36,514 bases of DNA from Hydrogenophilaceae bacterium. Its GTDB lineage: Bacteria > Pseudomonadota > Gammaproteobacteria > Burkholderiales > Thiobacillaceae. Location of the stretch: positions 1-36,514 of the forward strand of contig JACAED010000046.1 in assembly GCA_013389025.1 (NCBI GenBank). Direction: 5' to 3'. The translations under genes were made by a program, and so were the position numbers. The notes beneath the pieces are model-generated. The model was given only the letters and a program-made list of their open reading frames with translations, was not told the DNA's origin and did not search any database. Below are positions 24,455 to 32,088 of this stretch, in pieces (positions within the stretch are counted from its first letter, which is position 1; each line of letters begins with the position of its first letter).

Positions 24455-24610
24455 TCAGAACGCCGGGGAACGCTGGGCGAATACCGACAACTGTATGAAC
24501 ATCAGGCACAGGCTGGTTAGACGCATCCGCTCGGTTTCACCCTGAAACCAGGCGAAAACGGACTTGTTCATTTCCAGAACCAGCAGATTGCTTCCAAGAC
24601 GTACACGCAT
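24455..24610 (-). CDS. Micro-ORF A behind a sigma-54-type promoter
   Basis: A 51-aa frame starting at the ATG at 24610 (MRVRLGSNLLVLEMNKS...), with a strong Shine-Dalgarno (GAGGAG) 6 nt upstream. It has a basic N-terminus, an aromatic pair (AWFQGETERM) and a hydrophobic C-terminal half (LTSLCLMFIQLSVFA). A near-perfect -24/-12 element begins 42 nt upstream of the ATG. Micro-ORF B follows after 22 nt and looks like a diverged duplicate. Promoter, ribosome binding site and paralogy together make it a credible small-protein gene. I recognise no family and propose no function. Confidence 0.55.
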   Translation of the reverse strand: MRVRLGSNLLVLEMNKSVFAWFQGETERMRLTSLCLMFIQLSVFAQRSPAF

Positions 24611-24651
24611 GATTTTCTCCTCGAAAATGATTCATTCATGGATGATCATGG

Positions 24652-24667
24652 TGCAACGCCTGTGCCA
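24652..24667 (-). promoter_or_regulatory. rpoN site: Near-consensus sigma-54 (RpoN) promoter
   Basis: On the minus strand the sequence reads CTGGCAC-AGGCG-TTGCA. The invariant GG and GC are 12 nt apart as required for -24/-12 promoters, and the elements match TGGCAC-N5-TTGCA exactly. The predicted transcript start is near 24642, giving a leader of about 30 nt that contains the GAGGAG ribosome binding site of micro-ORF A. The region just upstream (about 24690-24725) is very AT-rich, as expected for a bendable or IHF-bound segment. No sigma-54 activator gene is in this window. Confidence 0.65.
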
Positions 24668-24907
24668 GGACGGCCATTTCGAAATGTTGATATAACACAA
24701 TGAATTTAAATGATTAAATATTCAATTCACGAGGCATTTGGTTGAGCGCCCTGGACGGCCTGGCGTAAATTCGACAGGCTTTGACGAAACCGGACTCATT
24801 TCTCCTTGGTAGCGAGTACTTTGCAATCAAGCAAGATCCCTGGCCGGGGGAAGCACCGTTTGCAGGTAAAATCTGTCCTTTACAGGTAGCCTGCTCATAC
24901 TCAATCG

Positions 24908-25828
24908 ATGCGAACATTTCAGGAACTGATACTGGCCCTGCAAACCTACTGGGCCAAACAGGGCTGCGCGCTGCTTCAGCCCTATGACATGGAAGTCGGC
25001 GCGGGGACCTCGCACACCGCCACCTTCCTCCGCGCCCTGGGACCAGAGCCCTGGAAAGCCGCGTATGTCCAGCCCAGCCGCCGGCCGAAGGACGGCCGTT
25101 ATGGCGAGAATCCCAACCGCTTGCAGCATTACTACCAGTTTCAGGTGGTGCTGAAACCCGCTCCCGCCAATATCCTCGATCTGTACCTCGGCTCACTGGA
25201 AGCGCTGGGTTTCAACCTCAAACAGAACGATATCCGCTTTGTGGAAGACGACTGGGAAAATCCCACCCTGGGTGCCTGGGGGCTGGGCTGGGAAGTGTGG
25301 CTCAACGGCATGGAAGTGACTCAGTTCACGTATTTCCAGCAGGTCGGCGGCATCGACTGCAAGCCCATTACTGGCGAAATCACCTACGGCCTGGAGCGTC
25401 TGGCCATGTACTTGCAGGGCGTGGAAAACGTGTTCGATCTCCAATGGACCGAAGGCCTGACCTACCGCGATGTGTATCACCAGAACGAAGTCGAGCAGTC
25501 GGCCTACAACTTCGAGCACAGCGATGTCGAGTTTCTGCTGACCGCTTTCGGCGCACATGAAAAACAGGCCCAGCACTTGATGGAGCAGCAGCTTGCCCTG
25601 CCGGCCTACGAGCAGGTGTTGAAGGCCGCGCACACCTTCAACCTGCTGGATGCGCGCGGCGCGATTTCCGTGACTGAACGCGCGGCGTATATCGGTCGTA
25701 TCCGCAACCTCGCCCGCAGCGTGGCGAAGAGTTATCTGGATTCGCGAGCACGCCTGGGTTTCCCGATGGCGCCCAAAGCATGGGCCGAGGAAGTGCAGGC
25801 CATGCTGGCCAAAAAGGAGGCAGCGTAA
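24908..25828 (+). CDS. glyQ: Glycyl-tRNA synthetase alpha subunit
   Basis: Catalytic alpha subunit of the bacterial alpha2-beta2 glycyl-tRNA synthetase, 306 aa. It starts [20 protein letters not shown]. Class II active-site segments are clear: [19 protein letters not shown] (about residues 33-51), [25 protein letters not shown] (about 59-83) and the motif 3-like [16 protein letters not shown]. Its stop overlaps the glyS start as TAATG, and the two subunits are needed together, so coupled translation makes sense. It begins a six-gene plus-strand run. Confidence 0.97.
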   Translation: MRTFQELILALQTYWAKQGCALLQPYDMEVGAGTSHTATFLRALGPEPWKAAYVQPSRRPKDGRYGENPNRLQHYYQFQVVLKPAPANILDLYLGSLEALGFNLKQNDIRFVEDDWENPTLGAWGLGWEVWLNGMEVTQFTYFQQVGGIDCKPITGEITYGLERLAMYLQGVENVFDLQWTEGLTYRDVYHQNEVEQSAYNFEHSDVEFLLTAFGAHEKQAQHLMEQQLALPAYEQVLKAAHTFNLLDARGAISVTERAAYIGRIRNLARSVAKSYLDSRARLGFPMAPKAWAEEVQAMLAKKEAA

Positions 25829-27933
25829 TGAGTACGCAGAGCCTCCTGGTCGAACTCTTTACCGAAGAACTGCCACCCAAGGCGTTGAGGAAAATCGGTG
25901 AAAGCTTTGCCGAACTGCTGTCATCCAGCCTCAAGGCACAGGGCCTGGCCATGCAGGATGCCGCTGTCACGGCGTATGCCACGCCACGCCGGCTGGCGGT
26001 GCATGTGGAAAACGTGTTGTTGCAAGCGCCGGACAAACCCGTTTCGCAAAAGCTCATGCCCGTGTCGGTCGCGCTGGATGCAAATGGCCAGCCGACTGCG
26101 GCGCTGCTGAAAAAACTCGCGGCGCTTGGCGCCGATGCTTCCGTGCTTGCAAGCCTCAAGCGCGAAGGCGAGGGCAAGAACGAAACCCTGTTCCTCGATT
26201 CCATGGTGAAAGGCGCAAGCCTGGCCGAAGGCCTGCAAAAGGCCCTGGATGAAACCCTGTCCAGACTGCCCATTCCAAAGGTCATGCAATACCAGCTTGC
26301 TGACGGCTGGAACACGGTCAACTTCGTGCGCCCGGCGCACCGGCTGGTTGCCTTGCATGGCGCGGATATTGTCCCGGTATCGGTGCTGGGCTTGCAGGCC
26401 GGGCGTGAGACAATCGGCCATCGGTTCGAGGCGAAAAACGCGGTGGTCTCCATCAAGGATGCGGACAGCTACGCAAGCCAGCTGCGCGAGGAAGGTTCGG
26501 TGATTGCCAATTTTGACGAGCGCCGCGATGAGATCGTTCGCCAGTTGCAGGCTGCGGCTTCAAGGCAGGGGCTGAAGACGATTGAAGACGATGCATTGCT
26601 GGATGAAGTGACGGCACTGGTCGAGCTTCCCAACGTCCTCACAGGAAAATTCGACGAGGCCTTTCTCGACGTGCCGCAGGAATGCCTGATCCTGACCATG
26701 AAAGCCAACCAGAAGTATTTCCCGCTGCTGGAAGCGAACGGAAAACTGTCGAATCAATTCCTGATCGTCTCCAACATCCATCCTGCCGACCCCTTCGCGG
26801 TGATTGGCGGCAATGAAAGGGTTGTCCGTCCGCGTCTGGCCGATGCCAAGTTCTTCTTTGACCAGGACCGCAAGAAACCCCTGGAATCGCGCGTACCGGG
26901 GTTGTCGAAAGTCGTCTACCACAACAAGCTGGGCAGCCAGGGCGAGCGTGTGGAACGTGTGATGGCGATTGCCCGAGCGATTGGGAAAATGCTCGGCAGC
27001 GAGGAACTGGCCAAACATGCCGACCGTGCCGCGCTGCTCGCCAAGGCTGATCTCCTGACCGACATGGTCGGCGAGTTTCCCGAGTTGCAGGGCATCATGG
27101 GCCGCTACTATGCATTGCATGATGGCGAGGACCCATTGGTTGCCGAAGCAATCGAGGATCACTACAAGCCGCGTTTTGCCGGCGACGTCTTGCCCCGCAA
27201 TGATGTGGGCGTATGCGTGGCGCTGGCCGACAAGCTGGAAACGCTGGCCGGCCTGTTCGGCATTGGCCAGATTCCCACTGGCGACAAGGACCCCTTTGCC
27301 TTGCGTCGGCATGCACTGGGGGTGTTGCGAATTCTGATCGAGGAATCGCTGCCGCTGAGCTTGGCTGAGCTTGTCAAGCTGGCGTTTGCGGTGTTCCCGA
27401 AAGGCTCGTTGAGTGAGGCGCATGCCGACGCTGAAACTTTCCTGTTCGAGCGTCTCGATGGCATGATGCGTGAGCAGGGCTATTCTGCAAATGAGGTACA
27501 GGCAGTACTCAGCATGCGGCCGAATCAAATCTGGCTTGTGCCAAGGCAACTCAATGCAGTACGTGCCTTTGCCGGGTTGGCGGAATCGGCAAGTCTTGCT
27601 GCTGCCAACAAGCGCGTGGGAAACATCCTGAAAAAAGTGGAAGGCGGCGTTCCGATCGAAGTGGATGCCACGCATTTTGTCGAGTCAGCAGAAAAGAACC
27701 TGTTCGATGCGCTGACGCAATTCAAGCCAAAAGCCGATACAGCGTTTGAATCTGGCGATTACACGACATCCCTGCAAACCCTGGCAGCGCTGAAAACACC
27801 GGTGGATGATTTTTTCGATCACGTCATGGTCAATGTGGACGACCCCGCGCTGAGAGCCAACCGCCTGGCGTTGCTGAACCAGTTGCATCAGACCATGAAC
27901 CGCGTGGCCGATCTCTCCAAACTCGCTTCGTAA
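25828..27933 (+). CDS. glyS: Glycyl-tRNA synthetase beta subunit
   Basis: Beta subunit of the heterotetrameric glycyl-tRNA synthetase, 701 aa from the ATG at 25828, preceded by AAAAAGGAGG. It carries tRNA-recognition modules and an HD-like domain. Typical segments are LLVELFTEELPPKAL (about 6-20), RPAHRLVALHG (about 169), LILTMKANQKYFPLLEANG (about 288-306), FFFDQDRKKPLESR and DKLETLAGLFGIGQIPTGDKDPFALRRHALG. An anticodon-binding (DALR-type) region forms the C-terminus. The 1-nt overlap with both neighbours indicates an operon. Confidence 0.97.
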   Translation: MSTQSLLVELFTEELPPKALRKIGESFAELLSSSLKAQGLAMQDAAVTAYATPRRLAVHVENVLLQAPDKPVSQKLMPVSVALDANGQPTAALLKKLAALGADASVLASLKREGEGKNETLFLDSMVKGASLAEGLQKALDETLSRLPIPKVMQYQLADGWNTVNFVRPAHRLVALHGADIVPVSVLGLQAGRETIGHRFEAKNAVVSIKDADSYASQLREEGSVIANFDERRDEIVRQLQAAASRQGLKTIEDDALLDEVTALVELPNVLTGKFDEAFLDVPQECLILTMKANQKYFPLLEANGKLSNQFLIVSNIHPADPFAVIGGNERVVRPRLADAKFFFDQDRKKPLESRVPGLSKVVYHNKLGSQGERVERVMAIARAIGKMLGSEELAKHADRAALLAKADLLTDMVGEFPELQGIMGRYYALHDGEDPLVAEAIEDHYKPRFAGDVLPRNDVGVCVALADKLETLAGLFGIGQIPTGDKDPFALRRHALGVLRILIEESLPLSLAELVKLAFAVFPKGSLSEAHADAETFLFERLDGMMREQGYSANEVQAVLSMRPNQIWLVPRQLNAVRAFAGLAESASLAAANKRVGNILKKVEGGVPIEVDATHFVESAEKNLFDALTQFKPKADTAFESGDYTTSLQTLAALKTPVDDFFDHVMVNVDDPALRANRLALLNQLHQTMNRVADLSKLAS

Positions 27934-28472
27934 TGAAACTTGTCATTCTCGACCGCGACGGCGTCATCAATTTCGATTCGGACAAGTTCATCAAGAGCCC
28001 TGAGGAATGGAAGCCGATTCCCGGCAGCCTGGAGGCGATTGCCCGGCTGAACAAGAATGGCTACCGCGTGGTGGTGGCAAGCAACCAGTCGGGTATCGGA
28101 CGCGGGCTATTCGATATGGCGACACTCAATGCCATCCATGCCAAGATGCACAAGGCCCTGTCACAGTTTGGCGGGCACATCGATGCGGTGTTTTATTGCC
28201 CGCACGCGGCGGACAGTCAGTGCGACTGCCGCAAACCCAGGCCGGGCATGTTGAAGCAGATTGCGGAACGCTTCCATACGGATTTGAAAGGTGTGCCGGC
28301 GATTGGCGATTCGCTGCGCGATCTGGAGGCCGCTGCCGCGGTGGGGGCATTGCCGGTTTTGGTGGAAACGGGCAAAGGAAAAAAAACGATGACTGCGGGC
28401 GGGCTGCCCCCGGCAACTGAAGTATTTCCCAATCTGTTGGCGGCGGCGGATGCCCTCATCGAACGGACATGA
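27933..28472 (+). CDS. gmhB: D-glycero-beta-D-manno-heptose-1,7-bisphosphate 7-phosphatase
   Basis: HAD phosphatase of the ADP-heptose pathway that supplies LPS inner-core heptose. It is 179 aa. HAD motif I is LDRDGVIN (residues 6-13) with Asp7 and Asp9. Motif II lies in VVVASNQSGIGRG, with the Ser/Asn-Gln pair. The zinc-binding loop CPHAADSQCDCRKPRPGML is around residues 89-107, and motif IV is GDSLRDLEAA. The start ATG overlaps the glyS stop (TAATG), and its stop overlaps plsC (ATGA). Its neighbour plsC also serves envelope lipid synthesis. Confidence 0.94.
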   Translation: MKLVILDRDGVINFDSDKFIKSPEEWKPIPGSLEAIARLNKNGYRVVVASNQSGIGRGLFDMATLNAIHAKMHKALSQFGGHIDAVFYCPHAADSQCDCRKPRPGMLKQIAERFHTDLKGVPAIGDSLRDLEAAAAVGALPVLVETGKGKKTMTAGGLPPATEVFPNLLAAADALIERT

Positions 28473-29179
28473 ACTTACTGCGATCGACCCTTTTCGCCAT
28501 CATTCAGGTATTCCTGACCATTCTCTTCAGCCTGCTCGCGCTGCTGACTTTTCCGATCAAGCCCTACGCGCGTTATCGCATCATCTTTCTCTGGAATCAT
28601 ATCGTTGTCCGGCTGGCCCGCGCGATCTGCGGCATCCGTTATGAAATTAAGGGCCTGGAAAACATGCCGGATCATCCGGTAATCGTCATGTCCAAGCACC
28701 AGTCGGCATGGGAAACCATCGCCCTGCCGACGCTGTTTCCGCCCATGTCCATCGTCATCAAGAAAGAATTGCTGATGATTCCCTTTTTTGGCTGGGGCAT
28801 GCGCATGGCCTCGCCGATCGCCATCGACCGCAAGGCGGGCAAGGAAGCGCTCAAACATATCGTCGCGCAGGGCAGGGAAAGAATCGCCGAGGGCTTCTGG
28901 GTGCTGATTTTTCCGGAAGGCACGCGCGTCAAGGCAGGCGAGGTGGGCCGCTACGGCATTGGCGGCGCCTGGCTGGCCACGCACACGAATACGCCGGTAC
29001 TGCCGGTGGCGCATAATGCCGGCGAGGTCTGGCCGAAAAATTCGTTTCTCAAACGCCCTGGGACGGTGACCGTTTCCATCGGGCCGGTGATATCCTCCGA
29101 AGGCAAGAAAGCCGATGCGCTCAATGAAGAAGTCAAGAACTGGATCGAAACGGAGATGAAACAGCTCCCTCATGCCTGA
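28469..29179 (+). CDS. plsC: 1-acyl-sn-glycerol-3-phosphate acyltransferase (PlsC family)
   Basis: Inner-membrane acyltransferase that converts lysophosphatidate to phosphatidate in phospholipid synthesis, 236 aa. A hydrophobic N-terminal anchor covers residues about 5-30. Motif I is KHQSAWE with His77 and Glu82 in place of the usual HxxxxD. Motif III is IFPEGTRVKAGEVGRYGIGG (about residues 147-166), and motif IV-like PVLPVAHNAGEVWP follows. The Glu variant occurs in a proteobacterial subgroup, so activity is not excluded. It overlaps gmhB by 4 nt and the metalloprotease gene by 8 nt. Confidence 0.88.
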   Translation: MNLLRSTLFAIIQVFLTILFSLLALLTFPIKPYARYRIIFLWNHIVVRLARAICGIRYEIKGLENMPDHPVIVMSKHQSAWETIALPTLFPPMSIVIKKELLMIPFFGWGMRMASPIAIDRKAGKEALKHIVAQGRERIAEGFWVLIFPEGTRVKAGEVGRYGIGGAWLATHTNTPVLPVAHNAGEVWPKNSFLKRPGTVTVSIGPVISSEGKKADALNEEVKNWIETEMKQLPHA

Positions 29180-29870
29180 CGACAACGCAGTCATCCACAT
29201 ACAAGGCCGTGACATACCTTACCGGCTCACGCGTACCCGCCGCCGCACCCTGGGGCTTTCGGTCACCGAATCGGGGGTCAAGGTCAATGTGCCCAAGTGG
29301 GTCACCCAAGCCCAAATCGACCGCTTTTTGCAAGAGCGCATCGACTGGCTTCTCAAGAATCTGGAAAAAATCGAGCAGACCCGGCGCGAGCAGCCCGTTC
29401 TGCGCGATGGGGAAAACGTATTCTTTCTTGGCGTGCCATTGAAAATTCGTGTCGCCCCCTGCCTGTTTCCGGACATCCGCCGCAATGGGAGAATGTTGTG
29501 GGCCTCCGTGGCCCACGATGACGAAGTGCCCGGACTGGTGAAAAGCTGGCTCAAAATCCGCGCCGAACGCATCCTCAGAAAACGGCTGATGCATTTCGCG
29601 CGCAAGCAAGGCGGCCGTATTCCTGAATTCTCGCTGTCCGATGCCAAGACCCAGTGGGGTATCTGCCATCCCGACGGGCGCATCCGTCTCAACTGGCGAT
29701 TGATCCAGGCGCCGCTTTCCATTATCGATTACGTGGCGGCGCACGAAGTCGCGCATTTGCTGCACCTCGATCATTCGCGCGCGTTCTGGGCGCAGGTCGA
29801 ATCCTTGTGTGCCGATGCCGGCACGGCACGCGAATGGCTGAACAGGCATGGCCACAAACTGATGATCTGA
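29172..29870 (+). CDS. YgjP/SprT-like zinc metallopeptidase (DUF45)
   Basis: Predicted zinc-dependent protease of the DUF45 (YgjP, M48-like) family, 232 aa. The zinc site is [18 protein letters not shown] with His191, Glu192, His195 and probably His201. The family signature [25 protein letters not shown] (about residues 157-181) precedes it. The N-terminal part ([21 protein letters not shown]) is also typical. There is no signal peptide, so it is cytoplasmic. YgjP homologs have no settled substrate. It overlaps plsC by 8 nt and is followed 4 nt later by gloA. Confidence 0.87.
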   Translation: MPDDNAVIHIQGRDIPYRLTRTRRRTLGLSVTESGVKVNVPKWVTQAQIDRFLQERIDWLLKNLEKIEQTRREQPVLRDGENVFFLGVPLKIRVAPCLFPDIRRNGRMLWASVAHDDEVPGLVKSWLKIRAERILRKRLMHFARKQGGRIPEFSLSDAKTQWGICHPDGRIRLNWRLIQAPLSIIDYVAAHEVAHLLHLDHSRAFWAQVESLCADAGTAREWLNRHGHKLMI

Positions 29871-29874
29871 TGAC

Positions 29875-30285
29875 ATGAGAATCCTTCATACGATGCTAAG
29901 GGTTGGCGATCTGGACCGATCGATCGATTTTTACACCCGCGTGCTGGGCATGAGGCTGCTGCGGCGCAAGGATTACCCAGACGGCAAATTTACCCTGGCC
30001 TTTGTCGGCTTCAATACCGAAGACAAGGCCGCGGTACTCGAGCTGACTTACAACTGGGGTGTAGACAAATACGAACTGGGCAATGCCTATGGGCATATTG
30101 CCATCGAGGTCGAGGATGCCTATCGGGCTTGCGAAGCGGTCAAGGCCAATGGGGGTGTCGTCACACGCGAAGCCGGACCGATGAAACACGGATCAACCGT
30201 GATCGCCTTCGTGCAGGATCCGGATGGCTACAAGATCGAATTCATCCAGAAAGGCACGGCGGGCTGGTCACGCGGCGGGGATTGA
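29875..30285 (+). CDS. gloA: Lactoylglutathione lyase (glyoxalase I)
   Basis: Isomerises the glutathione hemithioacetal of methylglyoxal to S-lactoylglutathione. It is 136 aa. All four metal ligands of the bacterial (Ni-type) enzyme are at the expected positions: His5 (RILHTM), Glu56 (VLELTYN), His74 (YGHIAIEV) and Glu122 (YKIEFIQ). It is the last gene of the glyQ run. Its 3' end overlaps the convergent rsmA gene by 44 nt. Confidence 0.96.
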   Translation: MRILHTMLRVGDLDRSIDFYTRVLGMRLLRRKDYPDGKFTLAFVGFNTEDKAAVLELTYNWGVDKYELGNAYGHIAIEVEDAYRACEAVKANGGVVTREAGPMKHGSTVIAFVQDPDGYKIEFIQKGTAGWSRGGD

Positions 30286-31039
30286 TCCGGGTCAATTTCT
30301 CAAAATCACCGACAGCCAGATTTTCTGCCCGCAAGCCGGGGTCGATTCCTGCTGCGGTGAAAGCTTCTTCACCAAGCAGCTTTCCCAATGTATTCCGGAG
30401 TGTTTTGCGCCGCTGCGAGAATGCGGCGGTGACGATTTCCGCAAAGCGCTGTTCGTCGAGTTCGGCATATTCGCCAGTCTTTTTCGGAATCATGCGCACG
30501 ATGGCGGACTCGACTTTGGGTGGCGGGTCGAATGCTTCGGGCGGCACGTCGAACAGAGCCTCCATGTGAAAGCGCCGTTGCAGCATGACGGACAGGCGCC
30601 CGTAGGCGGGCGTGGAGGGCGTGGCCACCATGCGGTCGACCACTTCCTTTTGCAGCATGAAGGTCATGTCAGAGATTTGCCAGGCATATTCTTTCAGGTG
30701 AAACAGCAGCGGGCTTGAGATGTTGTAGGGCAGGTTGCCGCAAACGCGGATGCCATGTCCCAGGCTGCCAAAATCGAATTTCAGCGCATCGCCTTCGTGA
30801 ATGACGAGCCGTTCGGGGGGCCAGGTCTTTTTCAGCCGCGCGATGATGTCGCGGTCCAGTTCAACGACATGCAAGTGGGGGATGCGTTCGAGCAGCGGTT
30901 TGGTGAGCGCGCCAAGCCCGGGCCCGATTTCCACCAGCACATCGTCCGGCCTGGGATCAATGGCATTGACGATGGCGTGAATGACGCGCTCATCCGTCAG
31001 GAAGTGCTGGCCAAAGCGTTTGCGGGGAATATGTTTCAT
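30242..31039 (-). CDS. rsmA: 16S rRNA dimethyladenosine transferase RsmA (KsgA)
   Basis: Dimethylates A1518 and A1519 in helix 45 of 16S rRNA, a late 30S assembly step. It is 265 aa. It begins [16 protein letters not shown]. AdoMet motif I is [14 protein letters not shown] (about residues 37-50), and the catalytic [14 protein letters not shown] is at about 103-116. The C-terminal domain has the usual [12 protein letters not shown]. The last residues ([15 protein letters not shown]) are unlike the normal end and are read antisense to gloA, suggesting stop-codon drift. The start overlaps the pdxA stop (ATGA). Confidence 0.95.
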   Translation of the reverse strand: MKHIPRKRFGQHFLTDERVIHAIVNAIDPRPDDVLVEIGPGLGALTKPLLERIPHLHVVELDRDIIARLKKTWPPERLVIHEGDALKFDFGSLGHGIRVCGNLPYNISSPLLFHLKEYAWQISDMTFMLQKEVVDRMVATPSTPAYGRLSVMLQRRFHMEALFDVPPEAFDPPPKVESAIVRMIPKKTGEYAELDEQRFAEIVTAAFSQRRKTLRNTLGKLLGEEAFTAAGIDPGLRAENLAVGDFEKLTRINPRRVTSPPCLSG

Positions 31040-32025
31040 GTGCTGCGGGCAGCAAGCCGGATGGCAAGTTCTATTGCAGCCAGCAGGCTACCCGTCTCGA
31101 TTTTTCCCGTTCCCGCCAGTTCAAGCGCGGTGCCGTGATCGACCGAGGTGCGGATGAAGGGCAAGCCGAGCGTGACATTCACGCCCTCGCCAAAGCTGGC
31201 GTATTTCAGCACCGGCAGGCCCTGGTCGTGGTACATCGCCAGCACGGCATCCGCGGGCTGCTTTCGCAACCGGGCAAAGAGGGTGTCCGCAGGATGCGGT
31301 CCGCTGAGGTGCATGCCTTCATCGCGCAGGATATTGAGCACGGGTTCGATGACATCGATTTCCTCGCGCCCCAGATGGCCTGATTCGCCCGCATGCGGGT
31401 TGAGCCCGCACACGGCGATGCGTGGATGGGCCATGCCGAATTTCCTGACCAGATCGGCATGCAGAATGCGCAGCACGGCAATGAGTTTTTCACGGGTGAT
31501 GGCGCGCGAAACTTCCGACAACGGGAGATGGGTGGTCGCAAGCGCAACATTCAGCCCGCCGCCGGTCAGCATCATCACCACTTTGGAGGTGCCAGATTTT
31601 TTAGCAAGGTATTCTGTGTGGCCGGTAAAGGGGATGCCCGCCTCGTTGATGAGGCCCTTGTGCACCGGCCCTGTCACCATCGCGTTGTAACGGCCGTGCA
31701 GGCAGCCATCGATGGCTTCGTCCAGCATGGAGAGCACATGCGGGGCATTGCGAACATCGAGTTGCCCGGGCACGACCTGGGCGGAAACCGGAAAGGATTG
31801 CACCACAAGCCGGCCGGCTGCATGCACGGGGGTTGGGTCATTTTCTCCCAGTTCCAGAAAATCGACATTTCTGGCGAGTTGCTTTGCACGTGCGCGCAGC
31901 ACATCCAGATTGCCCAATATCCTGAGGCGGCAGGACAGCGGCGTGTCTGCCAGCAGGATGGCCAGATCGGGCCCGATGCCAGCGGGTTCTCCACAGGTGC
32001 AGGCAATGGCGGGCAGGTCGGTCAT
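31036..32025 (-). CDS. pdxA: 4-hydroxythreonine-4-phosphate dehydrogenase PdxA
   Basis: NAD-dependent dehydrogenase of the DXP-dependent pyridoxal phosphate pathway, 329 aa. Visible signatures: CGEPAGIGPDLA (about residues 11-22), TGPVHKGLINEAGIPFTGHTEYLA (with metal and substrate ligands), GLNPHAGESGHLG and AMYHDQGLPVLKYASFGEGVN, followed by PFIRTSVDHGTALELAGTG. The surA-pdxA-rsmA order is standard in proteobacteria. An intrinsic-terminator-like hairpin lies between surA and this gene. The gene overlaps rsmA by ATGA. Confidence 0.96.
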   Translation of the reverse strand: MTDLPAIACTCGEPAGIGPDLAILLADTPLSCRLRILGNLDVLRARAKQLARNVDFLELGENDPTPVHAAGRLVVQSFPVSAQVVPGQLDVRNAPHVLSMLDEAIDGCLHGRYNAMVTGPVHKGLINEAGIPFTGHTEYLAKKSGTSKVVMMLTGGGLNVALATTHLPLSEVSRAITREKLIAVLRILHADLVRKFGMAHPRIAVCGLNPHAGESGHLGREEIDVIEPVLNILRDEGMHLSGPHPADTLFARLRKQPADAVLAMYHDQGLPVLKYASFGEGVNVTLGLPFIRTSVDHGTALELAGTGKIETGSLLAAIELAIRLAARST

Positions 32026-32041
32026 GCAGGTTGTCGGGATG

Positions 32042-32067
32042 AAAAAGGCCGCCCCGACAGGCGGCCT
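32042..32067 (-). terminator. Terminator-like hairpin between surA and pdxA
   Basis: On the minus strand, AGGCCGCC (32067-32060) pairs perfectly with GGCGGCCT (32053-32046) around a 6-nt loop, followed by five U residues from 32046 to 32042. It is 22 nt downstream of the surA stop and 17 nt upstream of the pdxA start. The U-tract is short, so partial termination that lowers pdxA-rsmA relative to surA is more likely than complete stop. Confidence 0.7.
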
Positions 32068-32088
32068 GGCAACTTCAACAAGGGTATC

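Noticed and set aside
24722-24799. 25-codon minus-strand frame (MSPVSSKPVEF...) with AAGGAG directly upstream
   Set aside because: The Shine-Dalgarno is only about 2 nt from the ATG, and the peptide is Pro/Arg-rich with no paralog nearby; too weak to call.
28475-29215. 246-codon minus-strand frame
   Set aside because: Antisense to plsC; His/Arg-rich composition typical of a reverse-frame shadow.
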